Shown here: positions 58,253 to 64,000 of the stretch, piece by piece
Numbering within the stretch: the first letter of the stretch is position 1
Layout: each line of letters starts with the position of its first letter
IMG/VR virus record: IMGVR_UViG_3300013093_000022
Span: 62,001 to 126,000 of that record
From: a virus
Length of the DNA stretch: 64,000 nt
Reading direction: 5' to 3' (one strand)
Made by a program: the position numbers and the translations under genes
Notes under the pieces: generated by a model
Told to the model about the DNA's origin: nothing
Databases searched by the model: none
What the model saw: only the letters and a program-made list of their open reading frames with translations

Positions 58253-58963
58253 TTAGATGAACATGAGTTCGGGCGGGAAGTCCTGGTTGCTGGGTCGGGC
58301 CGCAGCGGTCCTCACGGGCGGCCTGTGCAGGGTGCTGACCTTGCGGACGAAGGCGGCTGTGATCGCCCGGGAGCGGGCCCGTGGGAGGGTGCTGGTGGCC
58401 TCTTGGGCGAAGTTGGCGGCCCGGGTCTGGAGCTCGTCGAGCGGTACCCGGTGGGCACGGGCGAACTTGGCGGCCTCGAGGTCGACGAAACGCCGGTCGG
58501 CGGGGGACAGATTAGCCTCGGCCCGGTGTTTGCCCTTGTAATCGCCGTCGAGGGCAATGTCGGCGAAGTCCAGCCCCTTGCCGTTCTCGCCCCAATAATG
58601 GTCGGTCATCAACGAGTCGTACGGCTCGTCGGACATGGTGTGCCGCCACGGCTCGTCGGGGTCGGTGTCGTGCTTTCCCGCCCCCCTGTCGGCACCGGCG
58701 GTCAACAAATGGCGGCGCAGTCCGGTCAGGGCCGAGAGCTGCTGCTCCAGTTCCGCGACACGATCCAGAGAAGCAGCCGAGAAGCCAGCCGACCCGATCC
58801 TCGCCTGAGCAGAGCCGAGGAGGCGGCGACACAGTCCCAGGCGACGGTCGACAGACTCGACGCTGCCGTCAAACCAAACTTCAGCCTCCCGACGCCATTG
58901 GGCGGCCGGAGAAATAGCTGCCTTAGACCTAGCATATTCAGCCTCGGATTGGATTCGCACCAC
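58253..58963 (-). CDS. Hypothetical protein (236 aa), helical
   Basis: GTG-GTG start behind GTGAGGAGGTC. N-terminal Trp-containing helix and a coiled segment (SLDRVAELEQQLSALTGLRR), a middle acidic loop (DTDPDEPWRHTMSDEPYDSL), then LSPADRRFVDLEAAKFARAH and a basic end with PSNQDFPPELMFI. The end is reminiscent of small virion-associated proteins in actinobacteriophages. No function recognised. Confidence 0.6.
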   Translation of the reverse strand: MVRIQSEAEYARSKAAISPAAQWRREAEVWFDGSVESVDRRLGLCRRLLGSAQARIGSAGFSAASLDRVAELEQQLSALTGLRRHLLTAGADRGAGKHDTDPDEPWRHTMSDEPYDSLMTDHYWGENGKGLDFADIALDGDYKGKHRAEANLSPADRRFVDLEAAKFARAHRVPLDELQTRAANFAQEATSTLPRARSRAITAAFVRKVSTLHRPPVRTAAARPSNQDFPPELMFI

Positions 58964-58999
58964 GACCTCCTCACCTGTTCCAAATGAAATCAGGGGTTA

Positions 59000-59266
59000 T
59001 TACAGGGAGGTCGGCTTGTCCTTCTCCGGCGAACGGCGGTAGCAGTAGACGACCTCGTCGTCCACGGTCCTGACCCCGTCAAAGACATACGCCAGAGTCC
59101 GGGACTTCTCATACGCGACCTTCTGGGCGAGGGGGCTGCGGACCGTCTGCCGGATCTCCTCCATCACCGTCAACGGCACGGCGAAGAACACGCTGGGCCG
59201 CTCAGGGGCGTTGACCTCCTGGGTCAGGCCGTCGCACTCCCCACCGTACAAGGTGACTCTCAGCAT
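59000..59266 (-). CDS. Small hypothetical protein (88 aa)
   Basis: ATG (MLRVTLYGGECDGLTQEVNA) behind GGGAGAGGGGGGC. Beta start with a YGGxxDG turn, then PERPSVFFAVPLTVMEEIRQ and LAYVFDGVRTVDDEVVYCYR. The first part resembles small phage proteins beginning GGxxDG, but the family is unknown. An AATAGGTG word lies about 36-43 bases upstream. Confidence 0.6.
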   Translation of the reverse strand: MLRVTLYGGECDGLTQEVNAPERPSVFFAVPLTVMEEIRQTVRSPLAQKVAYEKSRTLAYVFDGVRTVDDEVVYCYRRSPEKDKPTSL

Positions 59267-59328
59267 CGCCCCGCCCCCCTCTCCCGGCACCGAGCCGCGC
59301 TCACCTATTAGGGAAGGGGGGAAGGCGG

Positions 59329-59541
59329 TCATGTCTCCCGCAGGCCCGGGTCGTAGTCGGGGTCCGGGGCCGGGCCCCAATTGTAGCCCGAGTCCTCGTC
59401 GTCGGCGGCCCGCTTCAGCACAGGGCCGACCCTCAACGGGTCTACGTGATAGGCGTGGTCAGGAGAGGGGCAGTCGTCCAGGTCCTGAAACCTCATGACG
59501 CGCTGGGACTGCCCCCGCTGGGTCGCGACTTCTCTGAGCAT
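59329..59541 (-). CDS. Small protein with QTQRD-like start (70 aa)
   Basis: ATG with GGGAGAGGAAGG upstream. MLREVATQRGQSQRVMRFQD then an acidic end (DSGYNWGPAPDPDYDPG). The Q-x-QR element near the start recalls the QTQRD proteins at 9.2-10.8 kb, but the similarity is short. Function unknown. Confidence 0.5.
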   Translation of the reverse strand: MLREVATQRGQSQRVMRFQDLDDCPSPDHAYHVDPLRVGPVLKRAADDEDSGYNWGPAPDPDYDPGLRET

Positions 59542-59562
59542 GGCCTTCCTCTCCCTGCCCCG

Positions 59563-59856
59563 CTAGGGGCCTCGTTGACCTAGGATCTGGCTCAGCGGGA
59601 CATTCTGGAAATAGCCGTGCGGGGTGCTCACCAGAACCGAGAGGCTCGACGGGTACACGTAGACGACACGGCAATGGGGAAGGACCATCCCATTGGTCGT
59701 CACCCAGTTGATGTAGTCGCCCAGGTTCGGGCACGGCCCCACATCGGGGGCCGACTCCAGCATGTCCAGCTCGGCCCACATGGCGTCGGAATCAACGGTC
59801 TGCCTCATGCGAATCACCACCATAGTCATCAAAGGGAAAATGCCAGTGGACACCAT
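59563..59856 (-). CDS. Small hypothetical protein (97 aa)
   Basis: ATG (MVSTGIFPLMTMVVIRMRQT) chosen because GGTGGGGGG precedes it; a GTG five codons earlier is possible. Contains CPNLGDYINWVTTNGMVLPH, then YPSSLSVLVSTPHGYFQNVP. No family recognised. Confidence 0.5.
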   Translation of the reverse strand: MVSTGIFPLMTMVVIRMRQTVDSDAMWAELDMLESAPDVGPCPNLGDYINWVTTNGMVLPHCRVVYVYPSSLSVLVSTPHGYFQNVPLSQILGQRGP

Positions 59857-59885
59857 AACAGGACCCCCCACCCGGGGCGCAATAC

Positions 59886-60125
59886 CTAGGAACAGTTCAG
59901 ATGCGGGGTGTTGGGCGGGGTCACGAATCCCCTCGACTCCTGACCGGGATAGATGCCCAGCATCATCATCAACTGGGCCGCGTCGGCGGCGTCAATGGAG
60001 CCGCCGGCCACGACCCGGCGGGCGTGGGCCCTCTGGTCCTCGGTGAGGTCCGGGCGGTCGTCGTCGCCGACCCGGCCCTCGTCGCACTGGGCCATCTGGT
60101 GCTGGGGGTTGAAGCGGTGGGCCAT
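59886..60125 (-). CDS. Small hypothetical protein after terminase (79 aa)
   Basis: ATG (MAHRFNPQHQMAQCDEGRVG); no clear ribosome site. RPDLTEDQRAHARRVVAGGS then DAADAAQLMMMLGIYPG is a two-helix region. Not a recognisable small terminase, though its position beside the large subunit makes that worth testing. Confidence 0.5.
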   Translation of the reverse strand: MAHRFNPQHQMAQCDEGRVGDDDRPDLTEDQRAHARRVVAGGSIDAADAAQLMMMLGIYPGQESRGFVTPPNTPHLNCS

Positions 60126-60157
60126 GACACACACAGTAGCCGCGACTCAAGAAGCTA

Positions 60158-63100
60158 TCAACCCCGCCTCTGAACGCCTTTCGGCGTCTTCGGTTCCCGG
60201 GTGTGGATGGAGTTCAGGCTGGACGGCTCGTACCGGCCCCGGCGGTGCCTCCCGTCGGTCATGGCACGCCTCTCTTGGATCACCTCAGACGCCGGACGCC
60301 ACGTCTTGTCCTCCATGAACTTGTCCATCTCGCGGCCCGACTTCAGACCGGACACATTAGACGAGCCGTAGGCACCGGCGGTCAGCCTGTCCGACGACCA
60401 CCGGTCGAGCGCGTCACGCAACAGGTCGACCGCCACCACCATGACCGCGTCGGCCAGGTCCTTCGTCACCACCGGGCCCGTGTCCTGCTTCACGACCCGG
60501 CCGTTCCTCTCCGACAGGAACTTCAACTCCAACTCCAGCAGGCACGACTCGTTGTCCAGGTAGAAGCTGTCCGGGAAGCAGTGGATCCAGCCCAGGTTGA
60601 GCGCCGACTTGAACTTCTCACACCGGACCTGGTTCTCCTTCTCGGTGAACGGCAACTCGACCACCCGGATGCCGGGCATGAACTTCTGCCGCAGCGATGC
60701 GATGAACGAGGCGCTGTTGTGAGAAACCACGCCGTTGGCGATGTAAGACTCAGGGCCGGGGACGGAGAGGTCGTAGCAGTCGGTCACAGAATCCTCAATG
60801 CGGGACACCCTCACCCAGTACTCGTCCCCGTGTCGCTGATGTTTACTCCTAAGACCAACACCACGCCCCGAACTCCCCTGAACAACATTAACGGCTTGGA
60901 CGAGTTCCTGCTGCTTCCGCGAGCAAGAAAACCCAACTTCGTCGGCGAAGTCAAGCAAGTCAAGACCGTACATCTTGATGCGCCATTGGTCTCGCACCTC
61001 ACCCCTATAGCGATAAGTGCCCGACCAGAGAGTGGAGAAAACTCCGATTGACAGCAGCAGTTGCTGTACCACCTCGGCGATGTCGTAGGAGGTTGTCGTA
61101 GCCTCAATCCAGACCTCCCCCTCCCTACCAAAGCAGACGCCGCCATCACCCTCAAAGTATCCGCGCAAGAACGCCTTGACGACTTCGGCGGGGGACGTCC
61201 GAATAACCCAGGGAACCGCCTTCTCCGTTGCCCTGCCACTTAGGCCCAATTGGCGCAAGAATCGGGGAATCCGGCCACCCTTCCGCACCGTTCCCCAGTG
61301 ATACTTCCCCATCCAGTCATCCACGGTTTTGGAGGTCCAGGTTCCCCCGAAACTCTTCTCCATCAGGGTTCGGTACCGCTCAACCAACTCGTCGTCACTG
61401 TTACCGAACCGACAGTGAAGATCGGTGTAATCGCCCTCGGCCACCAGCAGACCGAGAGCCTCCCCCAATGCCTCGTCGCAGCCCGGGGACCACTCTCCTG
61501 TCCAGTTGGGCAGATTCGTCAGATCAAACTCTTCACTGGGGAGCATCGTATTGCGCTTCAGGCAGAGCCAGTCGCCGACCTCAATGTTCCCGCCGACCTC
61601 GTAACCCCACGGCTCGTCGGCGTGCCAAGGCCTCGCCTTGGCTTTCCTGACCCACAACCTATGCTCGGGCGTGATCTCAATCGTGTTGCCCAGTTTGGTG
61701 GTGATCTTCCTAGTCGGAACGACACCTTTGTGAAACCCCTGCCTAATCACCGCAGTCTGGGTATGGGACTCCACGCCAAGGTTCAAATCCACGACTTTCC
61801 CGACAGGAACCTCGTCTCCGACGATCTCATCAACTCGAAGCAGGCCACGTGCCGTCGGCACAAGGGTTGATCCAGCGAGGCAGTTCCACTGGTCGAACGA
61901 AATCTTCTCGGTCGACATGAACCGGGACAGGATGTCGTCAATGTCGGAGTGGACCTGCACGTAGTCGATCGTCCGCTTGTGGGTCTCGGCGTCCTCGGGG
62001 AAGTCCATCGGCCGCCACACCTTCAGGAAGTCAAACACCACGTGGGGCCAGACCCGGCCGTGCTCGTCGGGCGGGGCGTCCTCCAAATGGGCGACCGCCA
62101 GCGAAAAGTTCGCGCCGGTGCGGCCCGGGTCGCAGTGGATCCGATACTTGCGGTCAAACGTGCCGTACGCCTGCGGGGCCAGCGGCTCGCGCCAGTCGGG
62201 GTCGCGGTACATGGCATCGACCTTGTCCGAGTCGAGGTACTGGTCGAGAACCTCGCCGAACTGACCCTGCTTCTCCACCCGGAACTTGTCGGGGTCGCGG
62301 AGCCTCTCCCGAATTTGGCGCTCGTCGGTCAGGTCGGGCTCGGGCGACTTGTCGAATTTGTACCGAACGCCCAGGACGCGGCGCACGTCCCTCCAGTCGC
62401 GGTACAGGTCCCACGACGAGCCCTGGAAGATCAGCCACGACGGGTCGCAGTCAAGTTCGGCCTGGCGGCCCACGTTCATCAGGTTCTGGCGGGCCTCGTC
62501 GGCCATGCCGGTCTCATCGCTGTAGCTGCTCATCAGGACCCGGCCCGACTGGTACAGGACGTAGAACTGGCCCGCCTTCGTCGCCGGGGACGACGGGATG
62601 TAGGTCAGAGAGTCGTTGCCGAACTGTCCCAGCGACGGCTGCCAGGCGTGGTAAATCTCGGTGTCGGACTTACTCGACCCGGTCTGGACGTGGAACGCGA
62701 ACTCGTCGTACAGGTTGGCGAACGAGGTCTGGCCACGTCCCGACACCGAGTTCGTCGCCAGGGCCACCCCGACCAGAGAGGCGATCTGGTGGTCGATCGG
62801 GATCCTCGCGACCTTCATCTCCGAGATCCGGCGCAGGTCGGCCGGGGTTCGGATCCGCAGGATCGCGTCCTTCGACTCGGCGATCCACGGCGGCTGGCCG
62901 TCGGGCCGGAAGTACTTGCACTGCTCGACCATCGTCCGGACGTCGGCGAACAGTTGGCGGGCCGCCTGGGTTTGGGAGGTGCCTCCGACGTTGAGGTACA
63001 CATCCTTGCCACGGGCGACCCCGTACACGGCCTGCGGGTCGTCGAGCGAGTGGAGGTAGGCGATCTGCTCACAGGCCAGCAGACCCCCCATCGCCCCCTT

Positions 63101-63466
63101 CGAGGCGCGTCGGCCGAGGACCATCTGGATGTGGGGGAACCGGCGGTAGCCTCGCTGCTTCAGGTACTCGACCCGCTGCCAGATGTCGGGCTGGACCCCG
63201 AACGTCTCCCGGGCCAGGGTGAAGCCCTTGCGCCACTCGTTGATCACGTCGACGTCGTACTGGGTCATCTGCTCGGTCTCGAGGAAGATGAGCTTGAGCA
63301 GGGTCGCCTGCCTGGGGAAGATCGGGAATCCGCAGAAGCTGGGGTGGATCGCGAAGTCGACGATGCTGTCCCACGGTGCCCGCCGGTTCAGGCCGCCGAC
63401 CACCATCTCGACGGCGTCGAACCCCTTGGCGGCGAGCCTCTCCTGCTCCCGGGGGTTGAACGCCAT
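60158..63466 (-). CDS. terL: Terminase large subunit precursor with intein (1102 aa; mature 713)
   Basis: ATG start (MAFNPREQERLAAKGFDAVE). ATPase: variant Walker A GRRASKGAMGG (residues 118-128) and Walker B LYDEF (D254, E255). RNase H-like nuclease: D446 (HCDPGRTG), D525 (FDQWN) and D1006 (KDLADAVM). The intein (529-917) starts four residues after catalytic D525, so packaging enzyme activity depends on splicing, which rejoins FDQWN to SASFIASL. The enzyme cuts concatemeric DNA and drives it through the portal. Preceded by lysis genes and followed by small genes. Confidence 0.93.
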   Translation of the reverse strand: MAFNPREQERLAAKGFDAVEMVVGGLNRRAPWDSIVDFAIHPSFCGFPIFPRQATLLKLIFLETEQMTQYDVDVINEWRKGFTLARETFGVQPDIWQRVEYLKQRGYRRFPHIQMVLGRRASKGAMGGLLACEQIAYLHSLDDPQAVYGVARGKDVYLNVGGTSQTQAARQLFADVRTMVEQCKYFRPDGQPPWIAESKDAILRIRTPADLRRISEMKVARIPIDHQIASLVGVALATNSVSGRGQTSFANLYDEFAFHVQTGSSKSDTEIYHAWQPSLGQFGNDSLTYIPSSPATKAGQFYVLYQSGRVLMSSYSDETGMADEARQNLMNVGRQAELDCDPSWLIFQGSSWDLYRDWRDVRRVLGVRYKFDKSPEPDLTDERQIRERLRDPDKFRVEKQGQFGEVLDQYLDSDKVDAMYRDPDWREPLAPQAYGTFDRKYRIHCDPGRTGANFSLAVAHLEDAPPDEHGRVWPHVVFDFLKVWRPMDFPEDAETHKRTIDYVQVHSDIDDILSRFMSTEKISFDQWNCLAGSTLVPTARGLLRVDEIVGDEVPVGKVVDLNLGVESHTQTAVIRQGFHKGVVPTRKITTKLGNTIEITPEHRLWVRKAKARPWHADEPWGYEVGGNIEVGDWLCLKRNTMLPSEEFDLTNLPNWTGEWSPGCDEALGEALGLLVAEGDYTDLHCRFGNSDDELVERYRTLMEKSFGGTWTSKTVDDWMGKYHWGTVRKGGRIPRFLRQLGLSGRATEKAVPWVIRTSPAEVVKAFLRGYFEGDGGVCFGREGEVWIEATTTSYDIAEVVQQLLLSIGVFSTLWSGTYRYRGEVRDQWRIKMYGLDLLDFADEVGFSCSRKQQELVQAVNVVQGSSGRGVGLRSKHQRHGDEYWVRVSRIEDSVTDCYDLSVPGPESYIANGVVSHNSASFIASLRQKFMPGIRVVELPFTEKENQVRCEKFKSALNLGWIHCFPDSFYLDNESCLLELELKFLSERNGRVVKQDTGPVVTKDLADAVMVVAVDLLRDALDRWSSDRLTAGAYGSSNVSGLKSGREMDKFMEDKTWRPASEVIQERRAMTDGRHRRGRYEPSSLNSIHTREPKTPKGVQRRG
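60716..61882 (-). other. Terminase intein (389 aa) with LAGLIDADG endonuclease
   Basis: Starts at Cys (CLAGSTLVPTARGLLRVDEI), block B TPEHRLWV, endonuclease motifs ALGLLVAEGDY and FLRGYFEGDGGV (acidic residues present), block F/G ending ESYIANGVVSHN, with Ser as +1 residue. Lower GC than the host gene. Confidence 0.92.
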
Positions 63467-63484
63467 GTACTGATGCCCGCCGGG

Positions 63485-63745
63485 TCAGGCGCGGGGCAGC
63501 TCGTCGCGTGCCGGGAGGAAGCTGGCCGGTGCCGAGTTGGGGACACCCTCGCTGGCCAGGCTGGCCAGGCTCGACACCAGGGCACCGATCGCCCCGGCCG
63601 ACAGGGCCGTCTCCCACGGCACGGCCGCCAGGCCTCCGGCGAAGCCGGTGCCGATCACGCCCAGCACGCCACCGGCGAATGCGTGGATGCCGTTCTCGAA
63701 CAGCCGGACCCAGAAGGCCTTGGTGAAGATCTGTCCCATCGTCAT
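63485..63745 (-). CDS. Holin, r1t type
   Basis: This encodes 86 residues from ATG (MTMGQIFTKAFWVRLFENGI); the start overlaps the stop of the upstream gene by one base. FTKAFWVRLFENGIHAFAGG, a first membrane helix (GGVLGVIGTGFAGGL), the WETALSAGAIGALVSSLASL helix, and an SEGVPNSAPASFLP end fit the r1t holin family (start FTKAFW, second helix after a W-x-x-AL). It forms membrane holes that release endolysin and lysin B. The gene lies between endolysin and terminase. Confidence 0.85.
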   Translation of the reverse strand: MTMGQIFTKAFWVRLFENGIHAFAGGVLGVIGTGFAGGLAAVPWETALSAGAIGALVSSLASLASEGVPNSAPASFLPARDELPRA

Positions 63746-64000
63746 CAACCGATCTGCTGCTCGACGGCAGCCTTGATGGAGTCCACGTCGATAGACGCGG
63801 CCTTGCACAGGGCCTCGACGAGGGCCTGGGTCTGCAATTGCTCGGCACGCAGGCTCAGGATGTGCCCGTACAGGTCGTCGTTCTGTGTGGGGGTGCGGGG
63901 CCGGTCGTTGAGGCGCAGGGGCAGGGTGACCTTCGTCAGCACGGCCGCGACGGCCCCCCGCAGGGTGAGCGGGTTGCCGTTGGGGTCGGGCAGCGGCTGG
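63745..64000 (-). CDS. C-terminus of probable endolysin (lysin A), partial
   Basis: The frame is open to the right edge, with no need for the GTG at 63942. Visible residues begin QPLPDPNGNPLTLRGAVAAV and continue LTKVTLPLRLNDRPRTPTQN, DDLYGHILSLRAEQLQTQAL, ending KAAVEQQIG. This helical tail (PLTLRGAV, DDLYGHxLSLRAE) resembles C-terminal regions of actinobacteriophage endolysins as I recall them, and coupling to an r1t holin supports it. The catalytic part lies outside the window. A structural protein with the same tail is the alternative. Confidence 0.55.
   Translation of the reverse strand, partial: QPLPDPNGNPLTLRGAVAAVLTKVTLPLRLNDRPRTPTQNDDLYGHILSLRAEQLQTQALVEALCKAASIDVDSIKAAVEQQIG

Noticed and set aside
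59886-60125. Small terminase subunit next to the large subunit
   Set aside because: The 79-residue product shows no HTH plus oligomerisation region; left as hypothetical.
1-64000. Integrase, attachment site, replication origin or tRNA cluster
   Set aside because: No recombinase motif, att-like repeat, origin-like iterons or tRNA was recognised anywhere in the window.

Overview
This window looks like one continuous late (structural) region of a large tailed phage of a high-GC actinobacterium. Every gene I can support is on the minus strand, so transcription runs from position 64000 towards 1. Stop-start overlaps of the GTGA, ATGA and TGATG type are very common, and GTG and TTG starts are frequent. 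A tail sheath protein and a tail tube protein show a contractile-tailed phage (myovirus). A lysin B (mycolyl-arabinogalactan esterase-like, GYSQGA) implies a host with a mycolic-acid envelope, such as Mycobacterium, Gordonia, Rhodococcus or a relative.

Layout in transcription order. 64000-63485: C-terminus of a probable endolysin, then an r1t-type holin. 63466-60158: large terminase interrupted by an intein. 60125-56494: small genes, a membrane coiled-coil protein and lysin B. 56446-55044: a small HTH-like protein and a metallophosphoesterase, closed by a strong two-tier terminator. 54904-38877: a very large protein with LysM and zinc modules, a second large accessory protein, a portal protein carrying two inteins, an antirepressor, and a 1365-residue zinc/SWIM protein. 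38873-34052: maturation protease with an acidic scaffold-like extension, decoration protein and major capsid protein. 33960-32048: a freestanding zinc-array homing nuclease, a small secreted protein and an unknown gene. 32030-31640: a strong hairpin and about 360 nt of non-coding, hairpin-rich sequence that I propose is a structured RNA. 31615-28551: an accessory strip of small genes (zinc proteins, miniature membrane proteins, DUF6011-like). 28492-12146: a long receptor-binding and fibre region containing a glycosyltransferase, a five-gene AT-richer cassette with conserved protein ends, and a 1052-residue fibre built on a 20-residue repeat. 12143-8300: neck and tail-completion genes. 8236-1: sheath, tube, tail assembly chaperones joined by a canonical -1 frameshift, tape measure and baseplate genes.

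Together these genes package DNA (terminase, portal), build and mature the capsid, assemble a contractile tail and its adhesins, and lyse a mycolata host. The least conventional parts are the three inteins in packaging genes, the homing nuclease whose ribosome-binding site is buried in a long hairpin, the candidate structured RNA, the cassette of adhesin paralogues with shared termini, and four giant virion-region proteins mixing zinc modules with acidic and Arg-rich linkers. Function calls rest on motifs and gene order read by eye; no database search was run.
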